Positions 1-8,628 of a stretch of DNA of 64,000 bases are shown here, piece by piece (position 1 is the first letter of the stretch; each line of letters begins with the position of its first letter). Origin of the DNA: Pararhizobium polonicum (GTDB lineage Bacteria; Pseudomonadota; Alphaproteobacteria; Rhizobiales; Rhizobiaceae); contig NZ_LGLV01000014.1 of the NCBI RefSeq assembly GCF_001687365.1, positions 62,001 to 126,000 of the forward strand, read 5' to 3'. The notes under the pieces were generated by a model, which had not been told where the DNA came from, made no database searches, and was given only the letters and a program-made list of their open reading frames with translations. The position numbers and the translations under genes are program-made.

Positions 1-1379
1 CGGCCAAGCAGCGCGAGGATCTTGGCTTGTGTGGTGATGTCGAGGGCGGATACAGGTTCGTCCGCCACGATCAGCGACGGCTTGAGCGCTATCGCCCGGG
101 CGATGGCGATACGTTGCCTTTGGCCGCCGGACAGTTCCGAAGGGTAACGTTGCAGGATATCGGCCGGCAGTTCCATATCGTTCACGAGGTGGCGCACCCG
201 CTCCCGCAGGACAGCCTTGTCGCTTTCACCATAAATGATGAAGGGATCAGCGAGGATGGCCTCGATCCGGCGTCGCGGATTGAGGCTGGCATAGGGGTCC
301 TGGAACACGACCTGAATGGCCGCGCGCAGATCCGGGGCGATCCGCAGTCCGGTTGGACCCGGCTGGGCATAAATTTTCCCCTGAAAGGAAATCATGCCCG
401 CATCAGGACGATCGAGCCCGGCGATCAGGCGCCCGATCGTGGATTTCCCCGATCCGGATTCACCGACCAGACCGAGGATTTCGCCTTTGCCGATCGAAAA
501 ACTGACATTGTCGAGCACCGGCCGTGTCGTGCCGAAGGAGCGGCCGAGATTGCTGACGGAAAGGAGTTCGGGGCGATGGGGCTCAGCCGAAATGCTTGCT
601 GCCCGTTGTGGTCGCCCAAGCCGCGCGGCCCCCAGAAGCTCGCGCGTGTAGCTCTGCTGCGGGCGAAGATAGATATCGGTGGCCGGGGCCTTTTCCACGA
701 CATAGCCGTCACGCATGACGACAACATCGTCAGCGATATCGGAGACGACAGCAAGATCGTGGCTGATGAAAATCAGCGCGGTGCCATGTCGCTCCTGCAG
801 TTTTTTGAGAAGATCGAGGATCGCGGCCTGAACGGTGACATCCAGCGCCGTCGTCGGCTCGTCGGCGATGATCAGTGCAGGGGTCAGCGCCATGGCCATG
901 GCAATCATGACCCGCTGTCGCATGCCGCCGGAAAGATGCCGGGGGTAGTCCTTAAGCCGCGATGTGGGGTTCCCGATACCGACATCATCGAGCAGTGCCA
1001 ACACCTGCTCCTCGCGCTGCCGGCCACCTACCCGGCGATGGGCGGTGATCGCTTCACCGATCTGCTGGCCGATCGTTTTCAGCGGATGAAGGTTGCTGAG
1101 CGGGTCCTGAAAAACGAAGCCGATTTCAGCACCGCGGATTGCGCGCAGCGCCTTGCGGGAAGCTCCCAGAATTTCCCGGCCACGGTGGAGGACGCTGCCC
1201 TCCACCGTGGCCGACTGTGGCAAAAGACCCGTCGCCCCGAGAACGCTGGCGCTCTTGCCGGAGCCGGATTCGCCGACGATAGCCAGCGTTTTACCGGCTT
1301 CGACACCGAATGAGACGCCGCGCACCGCCTGGATATCGCCGAAGCGAATCCTGAGATCGTTGACGGAGAAGACGGTCAT
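1..1379 (-). CDS. Dpp/Opp-type ABC transporter, fused double ATPase (3' end outside window)
   Basis: This cytoplasmic ATPase energises import of peptides or similar solutes. About 459 codons are visible and the C-terminus lies beyond the left edge. Two nucleotide-binding domains are fused. The first has Walker A GESGSGKS near residues 36-43, then signature LSGGMRQ and Walker B IIADEP. The second has another GESGSGKS near residue 306 and LSGGQRQ with VADEPVSALD before the edge. The ATG lies 16 bp after the stop of the binding-protein gene, so the two are co-transcribed; permease genes are expected further left. Family and role are secure; the substrate cannot be read from sequence. Confidence 0.93.
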   Translation of the reverse strand, partial: MTVFSVNDLRIRFGDIQAVRGVSFGVEAGKTLAIVGESGSGKSASVLGATGLLPQSATVEGSVLHRGREILGASRKALRAIRGAEIGFVFQDPLSNLHPLKTIGQQIGEAITAHRRVGGRQREEQVLALLDDVGIGNPTSRLKDYPRHLSGGMRQRVMIAMAMALTPALIIADEPTTALDVTVQAAILDLLKKLQERHGTALIFISHDLAVVSDIADDVVVMRDGYVVEKAPATDIYLRPQQSYTRELLGAARLGRPQRAASISAEPHRPELLSVSNLGRSFGTTRPVLDNVSFSIGKGEILGLVGESGSGKSTIGRLIAGLDRPDAGMISFQGKIYAQPGPTGLRIAPDLRAAIQVVFQDPYASLNPRRRIEAILADPFIIYGESDKAVLRERVRHLVNDMELPADILQRYPSELSGGQRQRIAIARAIALKPSLIVADEPVSALDITTQAKILALLG

Positions 1380-1395
1380 GTCGTCCTCCACGGGC

Positions 1396-3153
1396 TCAGT
1401 TTTTGACGGCGATATTGGTGATATCGGCCTGTACCGCCAAGGATGACCAGGCCCAATGGGTGATGCGATCCGACGTGAGCGCGATCTTGCGTTTTTCGAA
1501 CAGCGGGATCCACGGCAGGTCTGTGGAAACGAGCTTGTCCGCCTTGGCCCAGATCGGACCCGGATTGTCGGACGGGAAGGCTTCGGCAGCCAGCTTGTTG
1601 AGCTCCGGATTGCTGTAGCAAATCGAGTGGACATTACCGGTGCCGCAGGGCGAGGCGTCGGAATTCAGCCAACCGCCGAGCAGCATGCGGGTGCTTGGCC
1701 CCTGCCAGTCAGGAGAGAATTGCGAACCGAGCGAGATATCCCAGCGGCTGCTCGGATCCTGAATGAACGCATACCATTGCGTGGCCGGCACGGCGATGAG
1801 ATTGAGTTCGATGCCTGCGGCAGCGGCGTCTTCCTTCACGGTAACCGCGATGGTTTCGAACTGGGCCGTGGTGCGATAGGCAGCGTCAAGCTTCAACCCG
1901 TTCGGATAGCCGGCCTTTGCCAGGAGTGCCTTCGCTTTTTCAGGATCCCCCTTGTTGCCGTCAGTCGGATAGGGATCGAAGGGTTCGTGGCCGAGGATCG
2001 TGGATGTGATGATCTGCGAGAGCGGCACGGCGGCAACCGGTCCGCCCTGCGACTGGACAAGATGCGCGCGGTTCACCGCATAGGTCAGCGCCTGGCGCAC
2101 TTCCGGTTTGCGCAGTGCGTTTGCGCCTTCGCTTTGTGCTTCGGGACGGGCATTGAAGGTGATGAAGTTCGCAGAGCCGCTGTTGGAGGCATAGATTTGC
2201 GAATCCCTGTCATTCTGGAACCGGCGGATAGCGCTGCGTGGCGGAACTTCGAGATACAGTGACAGGTCGGCTTCGCCGGCCTCGATCTTCTGCACCACAC
2301 TGTCTTCGCCATTGGCCGTGAAATCGACCTGGATCTCGTCGACATAGGCCTTGCGCGCCTGATCGCTTTCCGGCTTGAAATTCTTCGCCTTCTTCAAGAC
2401 CAGCTTCTGGCCGTCCTGATAACTCTCCACATAATAGGGTCCGCTTGACGGGAAATTTTTGCGGAACTCCGCCGAGTCCGGGAAGTACCTGGAAGCGATT
2501 TCCGACGGGACCGGCGATACGAAATTCATCGAGAGGATATTGAGGAAATCGTAGTTCTTCGTGTCCGACTTGATAACCAGCGTCGCTGCGTCGGGAGCCG
2601 ATACTCCGGAGATTTCGTGGCTGTCGATGAAGGCCTTCGTCGCCGCGAGGTCGCCGGTCGGCACCTTGGCGAATTCCTTGCAATAGTCGACGAAGCCGGA
2701 GATCGCCAGATTGAAATAGTTGATCGCCGCAACCTGCTTGTTCGGATCGCAGAAACGTTTGATGCCGTAAACGAAATCGGCGGCGACGATCTTGCGATCG
2801 GTCGGACCGGAAAAGAAGACGTCGTCCTTCAGATGAAAGGTGTAGGTCTTGCCGTCAGGGGTCACATCCCAGGATTTGGCGAGGTCGGGCACCAGATTGG
2901 TGTCGTCCTTGATGTCCGTCGTCGCACCCGGATAGGTCACCAGCTGGCGGGTTACGGCGCGCAGGATTTCCCAGGAATCGACGCTGTAACCCGTCAGCGG
3001 GTCAAACGCATCGAGGTCGGGCTGCAACGAAGCGATCCGCAACGTACCGCCGAATTTGGGCTCCTCAGCCATCGCCGGCGCCGTCAATGCCGTGCATGCT
3101 GCCAGGATCGGGAGCGTCAGCCGCCTTGCGGCGCTCCTCACGTGATTGAACAT
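1396..3153 (-). CDS. Dpp/Opp-type ABC transporter substrate-binding protein
   Basis: A periplasmic binding protein of extracellular solute-binding family 5 (585 residues, normal for the family). It has a Sec signal peptide with a hydrophobic core around residues 12-27 and an Ala-Met-Ala cleavage site before EEPKFGG. The N-terminal GGTLRIAS strand and the central KSWDVTPDGKTYTFHLKDDV stretch are typical of DppA/OppA proteins. The start is fixed by AAGGAGA about 9 bases upstream. It is the first gene of a leftward operon with the double ATPase. It diverges from another family-5 binding protein at 3505, to which it is only distantly similar, so the ligands probably differ. It could bind a non-peptide such as an opine or sulfur compound. 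Confidence 0.92.
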   Translation of the reverse strand: MFNHVRSAARRLTLPILAACTALTAPAMAEEPKFGGTLRIASLQPDLDAFDPLTGYSVDSWEILRAVTRQLVTYPGATTDIKDDTNLVPDLAKSWDVTPDGKTYTFHLKDDVFFSGPTDRKIVAADFVYGIKRFCDPNKQVAAINYFNLAISGFVDYCKEFAKVPTGDLAATKAFIDSHEISGVSAPDAATLVIKSDTKNYDFLNILSMNFVSPVPSEIASRYFPDSAEFRKNFPSSGPYYVESYQDGQKLVLKKAKNFKPESDQARKAYVDEIQVDFTANGEDSVVQKIEAGEADLSLYLEVPPRSAIRRFQNDRDSQIYASNSGSANFITFNARPEAQSEGANALRKPEVRQALTYAVNRAHLVQSQGGPVAAVPLSQIITSTILGHEPFDPYPTDGNKGDPEKAKALLAKAGYPNGLKLDAAYRTTAQFETIAVTVKEDAAAAGIELNLIAVPATQWYAFIQDPSSRWDISLGSQFSPDWQGPSTRMLLGGWLNSDASPCGTGNVHSICYSNPELNKLAAEAFPSDNPGPIWAKADKLVSTDLPWIPLFEKRKIALTSDRITHWAWSSLAVQADITNIAVKN

Positions 3154-3504
3154 GGATCAATGTCTCCTTGAGTTATTATTGGCTATAATTTCTATAGATA
3201 TTATCTATTATGGAAACGGATCGAATTTCGAATTCCGGCATCGACGGGGAAATTTCGCACCGCCAACCGCCTTCCCGTCAAAAAAAACGGTTCGTCTGAA
3301 CGGTAAGCCACTTTGAACCTATGAAGGGCATGCACTCGGGAGATGGTCGCTTTTAAAGCCTGCAGGACCTTCGGCGATCAGGCGGATAGCGACAAATATT
3401 TTCTAAGACGGAGGCTAACTTTGGAATGGATCGACCGCGCCATCGCGGAATTTCCATTGCATAACTCTGCTAAATCTATGGATTTTATAAATTGGAGCGC
3501 CATC
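3154..3504. promoter_or_regulatory. Divergent promoter region with AT-rich 15-bp palindrome
   Basis: This 351-bp gap separates two divergent importer operons and must carry both promoters. It is clearly AT-richer than its surroundings between 3170 and 3240. A perfect 15-bp palindrome with a central T, ATAGATATTATCTAT, lies at 3194-3208, about 41-55 bases before the leftward start. It is a plausible operator or an upstream element of the leftward promoter. CysB-like regulators of sulfur genes favour such AT-rich sites, but that link is inference. No convincing -35/-10 pair was assigned. Confidence 0.5.
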
Positions 3505-5100
3505 GTGCTGAAATTCCTATCTCGCATTCGCGCACTACGCATAGTCATCGGCGCGCTTTTGGGGCTCGCGATGGCATCGGGCGCGGCAGTCGCAGCCGAG
3601 AAGGGCGGCGTCCTCAACCTCATCGTTCAGCCCGAGCCGATCTCGCTCAATCCGGGAATCAACCGGCTCGGCCCGGCTACCTTCGTCGGCTACAAGATCT
3701 ACGATACGCTGGTCGCCTACGATCAGAAGGACCTGTCGCCCCAGCCGCGCCTCGCAACGAGCTGGAACGTGTCTTCCGATGGCCTTACCTACACGTTCAA
3801 GCTCCGCGAGGGTGTGACGTGGCATGATGGCCAGCCTTTCACCTCCAAGGATGTCGCGTTTTCCTTTGGGGAATATCTTCCGGCGCAACATGCCCGCTCG
3901 CGGGACCTGCGCGCCGAGATCGACCGGATCGAAACACCTGACGATCTGACGGTGGTCTTCGTGTTCAAATCACCCTACCCGGCCTTCATCCGCTCGTTGA
4001 ATGTGCCGATCGAGCCGGCCCATAAATATGTTGGCGTAACTGATTTCCGCAACGCTCCGGCCAATGCGGAGTTCATCGGCACAGGCCCCTTCAAGTTCGC
4101 GGAATGGAAAAAGGGCAGCCTGATCCGCCTGGTCCGCAATGAAAGCTACTGGGACAAGGGCAAACCCTATCTCGATGAGATCGTTTTCCAGGTCATTCCC
4201 GATGCCAATTCCCGTGCGATCGCGTTCGAGACCGGCAACGTCGATGTGCTGCGCGCGGGCGATGTGGAAAGCTTCGATGTCGCACGTCTGGCGGCGCTCG
4301 ATGGTGTCAAGATCCGCGAAGATGGCTGGGAATATCTGCAGCCCGTCGGCTACATCCATCTGAACAACCGCAATCCCGTGCTGAGCAACATCAAGGTTCG
4401 ACAGGCGATTACCCAGGCGATCGATCGCGATTTCATCATCAACACGATCTTCGCAGGCTTCGGCAAGCCGATCAACGGCCCATTCTCCAGTCAGTCGATC
4501 TTCAAGGATACCGCGGTCGAAACGGTCTATCCCTATGATCCGCAACGAGCAGCGCAATTGCTGGACGAAGCCGGATTCAAACCGGACACCAATGGTATCC
4601 GTTTCGAGGTCAGGCTTGTTCCACTTCCCTATGGCGAGCTCTGGTCGCGTCAGGCGGAATATCTACGCGAAGCGCTTGGCGCCGTCGGCATCAAGGTCGA
4701 TATCGTTTCCACAGATGTGGCCGGCTGGGCCAAGCGGTTGACCACCTTCGACTACGATCTTGCCCAGAACTTCGTCTACACGACGGCCGATCCGGCGATC
4801 GGCATTTCCTATGGCTACAAGACCGTCACTGGCGACAATGCCGGTACGACCGGCGGCAATGTCAACGGCTACTCCAACAGGGAAGTCGACGCGCTGCTCG
4901 ATCAGGCCGCCCACGAGCCCGATCAGGACAAGCGCAAGCAGCTCTATTCGAAGGTCCAGCAGATCATCTCCCGCGAGGTACCGCTCGTCTGGACGCATGA
5001 CATCGTTTTCCCGACGCTACACCGGGCGAAGGTCCATGACCTCATCGTTTCGGCTCTGGGCACAGACGACAACTTTGCCTCGGCCTGGATCGAAAAGTGA
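3505..5100 (+). CDS. Dpp/Opp-type ABC transporter substrate-binding protein
   Basis: A periplasmic solute-binding protein of family 5, 531 residues from a GTG start. GGAG at 3494-3497, seven bases upstream, decides this start, and it places a clean signal peptide (hydrophobic stretch around residues 11-27, cleavage after AAVAA) at the N-terminus. An ATG nine codons upstream and longer versions would bury the signal peptide. KLREGVTWHDGQPF and GTGPFKFAEWKKGSLIRL are typical DppA-like segments. It heads an operon of two permeases, a double ATPase and five enzymes, and its stop overlaps the next start (GTGA). The ligand is presumably the substrate of the downstream monooxygenases. Confidence 0.92.
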   Translation: MLKFLSRIRALRIVIGALLGLAMASGAAVAAEKGGVLNLIVQPEPISLNPGINRLGPATFVGYKIYDTLVAYDQKDLSPQPRLATSWNVSSDGLTYTFKLREGVTWHDGQPFTSKDVAFSFGEYLPAQHARSRDLRAEIDRIETPDDLTVVFVFKSPYPAFIRSLNVPIEPAHKYVGVTDFRNAPANAEFIGTGPFKFAEWKKGSLIRLVRNESYWDKGKPYLDEIVFQVIPDANSRAIAFETGNVDVLRAGDVESFDVARLAALDGVKIREDGWEYLQPVGYIHLNNRNPVLSNIKVRQAITQAIDRDFIINTIFAGFGKPINGPFSSQSIFKDTAVETVYPYDPQRAAQLLDEAGFKPDTNGIRFEVRLVPLPYGELWSRQAEYLREALGAVGIKVDIVSTDVAGWAKRLTTFDYDLAQNFVYTTADPAIGISYGYKTVTGDNAGTTGGNVNGYSNREVDALLDQAAHEPDQDKRKQLYSKVQQIISREVPLVWTHDIVFPTLHRAKVHDLIVSALGTDDNFASAWIEK

Positions 5101-6131
5101 CCACGATTCTCAAGACGGAAGGGGAGCCGCTAAGCACGCACGCCATTGCGGGCTTCGGACCCGTTGCATGGTGGCTCGGAAAGGCTGCGCTTACCCTCTT
5201 TTCGGTGATCGTCCTGAGCTTCGTCCTGATCCGTCTGGCGCCGGGCGATCCGGCGCTGCTGCTGGCCGGCGATCAGGGCGCAGGCGACGCGGCCTTCGTC
5301 GAGGAGATCCGACATCATCTCGGCCTCGATCAGCCGCTCGCCATTCAACTGTGGAGCTATCTCAAGGCCGTTGCGTCGTTCGATTTCGGCATGTCCTATC
5401 GCGACCAGCGGCCGGTCATCGACATCGTTTTGGAAAGGGTGCCGGCGACTCTGCTGCTCACGGTGACGGCTTTCGTCTTTTCCATCATTGCCGGCGTCAC
5501 GCTCGGTGCTCTCGCCTCCCGGCGTCCGGGCTCTGTCACCGATGCAGTGATCACTACCGCGTCGGTGGCCTTCTTTGCCATGCCGATGTTCTGGATCGGT
5601 CTCGTCTTCATCATCCTTTTCGCCGTCAAGCTCGGCTGGCTACCATCCTATGGCATGCGGAGCGTAACGGCCGAAGCGAAAGGTGGCTGGGCAGGATTTG
5701 CCGATCTGCTGGCCCATCTGATCCTGCCCGTCCTGACGCTCGGGCTTTACTACATGTCGATCCATGCGCGGGTCAGCCGCGCGGCGTTGCTGCAGATCAC
5801 CGGCCTGGATTTCATCCGCACGGCGCGCGCCAAAGGCCTGGCGCCCGCAATCATCTGGCGGGACCATCTGCTGCGCAACGCATTGCTGCCGACGATCACC
5901 GTCGCCGCCATGCAGGCGGGACACCTGATCGGCGGCTCGGTACTCGTCGAAACCGTGTTTGCCTGGCCAGGGATTGGCCGGCTGGCTTTCGATGCGCTGA
6001 TGAGCCGCGACTACAACGTCCTTCTGGCCGTGTTCATCCTGTCCTCCTTCGGCGTCATCGTCATGAACCTGTTGGCCGATATGGCTTACGGGCTCATCGA
6101 TCCGCGGATCGATCGGGAGGCCTCGGCATGA
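5097..6131 (+). CDS. ABC transporter permease, DppB type
   Basis: An inner-membrane permease of the DppB/OppB family (344 residues). It has an N-terminal membrane segment followed by the periplasmic signature RLAPGDPALLL, then five further membrane segments. The cytoplasmic EAA loop reads roughly TARAKGLAPAIIWRDHLLRNA near residues 240-260 and contacts the ATPase. The GTG start overlaps the stop of the binding-protein gene in GTGA, and its own stop overlaps the next start in ATGA, indicating tight translational coupling. It pairs with the DppC-type permease. Confidence 0.94.
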   Translation: MTTILKTEGEPLSTHAIAGFGPVAWWLGKAALTLFSVIVLSFVLIRLAPGDPALLLAGDQGAGDAAFVEEIRHHLGLDQPLAIQLWSYLKAVASFDFGMSYRDQRPVIDIVLERVPATLLLTVTAFVFSIIAGVTLGALASRRPGSVTDAVITTASVAFFAMPMFWIGLVFIILFAVKLGWLPSYGMRSVTAEAKGGWAGFADLLAHLILPVLTLGLYYMSIHARVSRAALLQITGLDFIRTARAKGLAPAIIWRDHLLRNALLPTITVAAMQAGHLIGGSVLVETVFAWPGIGRLAFDALMSRDYNVLLAVFILSSFGVIVMNLLADMAYGLIDPRIDREASA

Positions 6132-6967
6132 GCAGCCGTGTCACCCATCCCTTGCTGCGCCCGCCGGTCCTCTTCGGTTTCCTCATCTTCGGCGCGCTGA
6201 TCGTCTGCGTCGTCTTCGCCGACGCGCTCTACCCCGGCAATCCCTGGCGCATGGTGACGCGGCCCAACCTGCCGCCGCTGTCGCCCGGATATCCGGCCGG
6301 GACGGATATGCTCGGCCGCGATCTCGCCGCAGGCCTTGTCCACGGCGCACGCGCTACTCTTTCGGTTGCCCTCAGTGTTGTGGGTTTGGCCGTCAGCCTC
6401 GGTGTCGCGCTCGGCCTGGCTGCCGGTTATCTCGGCGCAGCGGTCGATGAGGTGCTGATGCGTGTCACCGAATTCTTCCAGACCATTCCCGGCTTCCTGC
6501 TGACGATCATCGTGGTTGCCATCCTGTCGCCGACACCCCTGAATATTGTCTTTGCCATCGCCCTTATTTCCTGGCCGCCGGTCGTGCGCGTGGTGCGGGC
6601 GGACGTGCTTTCGCTTCGCCGTCTCGACTGGGTGCGGGCGGCGCGGGTCAGCGGCCTGTCGCATGTCAGGATCGTCTTTTTCCATGTGCTGCCCAATGTT
6701 CTGCCGCAGATCATGATCCAGGCGTCTCTGATGGTCGCCGGCGCGATCATGATTGAATCGGGCATCAGCTTTCTCGGGCTCGGCAGCCGCGACTATATCT
6801 CGTGGGGTTTTCTGCTTGGCTCCGGGCGGACATCGTTCAACATCAACTGGTGGCTTTCGACCCTGCCGGGGCTGGCGATTTTCCTGACCGTTCTCGCCTT
6901 CAATCTCGTCGGCGACGGCCTCGAGCGCTGGCTCCATCCGGACAGCGGCGGCGGGCGGGGGCAATGA
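6128..6967 (+). CDS. ABC transporter permease, DppC type
   Basis: The second inner-membrane permease of the importer (279 residues), family DppC/OppC. The GTDMLGRDL motif near residues 58-66 is the family hallmark just before the permease domain. The EAA loop (VRAARVSGLSHVRIVFFHVLP) and the C-terminal ESGISFLGLGS block are also present. The ATG overlaps the upstream stop, and its own stop overlaps the next ATG. No anomalies. Confidence 0.94.
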   Translation: MSSRVTHPLLRPPVLFGFLIFGALIVCVVFADALYPGNPWRMVTRPNLPPLSPGYPAGTDMLGRDLAAGLVHGARATLSVALSVVGLAVSLGVALGLAAGYLGAAVDEVLMRVTEFFQTIPGFLLTIIVVAILSPTPLNIVFAIALISWPPVVRVVRADVLSLRRLDWVRAARVSGLSHVRIVFFHVLPNVLPQIMIQASLMVAGAIMIESGISFLGLGSRDYISWGFLLGSGRTSFNINWWLSTLPGLAIFLTVLAFNLVGDGLERWLHPDSGGGRGQ

Positions 6968-8628
6968 CCGTGCAGGACACATTTCCGCTGGTCACGATCC
7001 AGAACCTTGACGTCGCATTGCCCAAAGGCAGCGACCGGCACCTTGCCGTTGCCGATGCGTCGCTGACCATTGCGCCCGGCGAAGTGGTTTGCCTTGTTGG
7101 GGAAAGCGGCTCGGGAAAGTCCGTTCTGGCGTCCGCGATCGCCGGGCTGTTGCCGGATACGCTGCATGTGACGCATGGCGCGCTGCGCTTCGACGGTGTG
7201 GACGTGCTGAACCTTAACGAGGCCGGGCTCCGGCGCCTACGAGGGGCACGCATTGGCTATATCTTCCAGGAGCCGATGGCCGCGCTCAACCCGCTGCTGA
7301 CCATCGGCCATCAGATCGCCGAAGCACTTACGGCCCATGGGCATCCTGCGCCACCGGAGAAGATCGCCGATCTGCTGGCGGCGATGCGTCTGCCTGAGCC
7401 GGACACCCTTGGACATCGATATCCCCATGAGCTTTCCGGTGGCCAGCGCCAGCGCGTGGCGATCGCCATTGCGGTTGCCTGCGAGCCTGATCTGCTGATC
7501 GCCGATGAGCCGACCACGGCCCTTGATGTCACAACCCAGGCGGAAATCCTTCGTCTGATTCTCGATCTGCGCGCCAGCCAAGGATTGGCCGTCCTGTTCA
7601 TCACCCATGATTTCGGCGTGGTCAGGGAGATCGCCGACCGTATCGTCGTCATGCAGAATGGTAAGATCGTCGAGGAAGGCCGTGCTGCGCAACTGCTCGC
7701 GTCCCCCGCCCATCCCTACACCAGGCGCCTGCTTGCCGCCGTGCCGCAACTGATTGCCGCCCGGCCGAGCCTGCCGAACGGGCGAGCCGTGCGTCTCGAG
7801 CTTGATCAAATCCGCAAGAGCCACGCAGGCCACCGCCGGCTGTTCGGGCCTCGCCAGCCGGAGACACAGGCGCTGCGAGGCGTCGACCTGACGCTCCGGG
7901 CTGGTGAAACGCTGGCCCTTGTCGGCGAAAGCGGGTCCGGCAAATCCACCCTCGGCCAGATCATCACCGGCCTTGCCGAGCGCGACGATGGGACATTCCG
8001 CCTGCTCGGCAACCCGATCGGCAAGGCGGCGGACCTGTTTTCGCGGTCGTTGCGTCCTACCGTGCAGATGGTGTTCCAGGACCCGAAATCGTCGCTCAAT
8101 CCGCGGCACAGCGTCCGCCGGATTTTAACCGAACCGCTCATACAGACCGGCGTTTCGAAGGGCGAGGCCGAACGGCGAATGAAAGAACTCCTGCCGCGCG
8201 TGGGCCTCGATCCTGCCGTTGCCGGCCGCAAGCCCCATGCCTTTTCCGGAGGGCAGCGACAGCGTATCGGCCTCGCCCGCGCCTTGATGTCGCGTCCAAA
8301 GCTGCTCGTTGCCGACGAACCCGTCTCGGCACTCGACGTTTCGGTACAGGCACAGGTCCTGGAACTGCTGGATGACCTGCAGCAGGAGCTGGGGCTCGCC
8401 ATGCTGTTCATCACGCACGACCTGCGCGTCGCGGCTCAAGTCGCGGACCGGATCGCCGTCATGCAGCACGGCCTGATCGTCGAGGTCGCTCCCGCCGCTG
8501 AACTGCTGAGAAATCCGCATTCGAACTATGCCCGGTCGCTTCTCGACGCCATTCCCGGACACCACGCCGTTCGCGACCTTTCCGCAGCCTCTTCATCGCC
8601 TGTTCTGGAAAAGATACCCCATGAGTGA
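6964..8628 (+). CDS. Dpp/Opp-type ABC transporter, fused double ATPase
   Basis: A cytoplasmic ATPase with both nucleotide-binding domains in one chain (554 residues). Domain 1 has Walker A GESGSGKS at 46-53, signature LSGGQRQ near 160 and Walker B LLIADEP. Domain 2 has Walker A GESGSGKS near 321-328, signature FSGGQRQ near 428 and LLVADEPVSALDVS. Both switch histidines (FITHDFG, FITHDLR) are present, so both sites look active. The ATG overlaps the stop of the DppC-type gene. The end overlaps the monooxygenase start by eight bases, tying transport directly to the catabolic genes. Confidence 0.94.
   Translation: MTVQDTFPLVTIQNLDVALPKGSDRHLAVADASLTIAPGEVVCLVGESGSGKSVLASAIAGLLPDTLHVTHGALRFDGVDVLNLNEAGLRRLRGARIGYIFQEPMAALNPLLTIGHQIAEALTAHGHPAPPEKIADLLAAMRLPEPDTLGHRYPHELSGGQRQRVAIAIAVACEPDLLIADEPTTALDVTTQAEILRLILDLRASQGLAVLFITHDFGVVREIADRIVVMQNGKIVEEGRAAQLLASPAHPYTRRLLAAVPQLIAARPSLPNGRAVRLELDQIRKSHAGHRRLFGPRQPETQALRGVDLTLRAGETLALVGESGSGKSTLGQIITGLAERDDGTFRLLGNPIGKAADLFSRSLRPTVQMVFQDPKSSLNPRHSVRRILTEPLIQTGVSKGEAERRMKELLPRVGLDPAVAGRKPHAFSGGQRQRIGLARALMSRPKLLVADEPVSALDVSVQAQVLELLDDLQQELGLAMLFITHDLRVAAQVADRIAVMQHGLIVEVAPAAELLRNPHSNYARSLLDAIPGHHAVRDLSAASSSPVLEKIPHE

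Noticed and set aside
27..1313. Long plus-strand frame of 428 codons at the left edge
   Set aside because: It is antisense to the double ATPase, whose Walker and signature motifs are unmistakable; GC-rich third positions open such mirror frames throughout the window.
6086..6982. Minus-strand frame of 298 codons rich in Arg, Asp and Gln
   Set aside because: Antisense to the DppC-type permease gene, with no domain, ribosome site or sensible composition.
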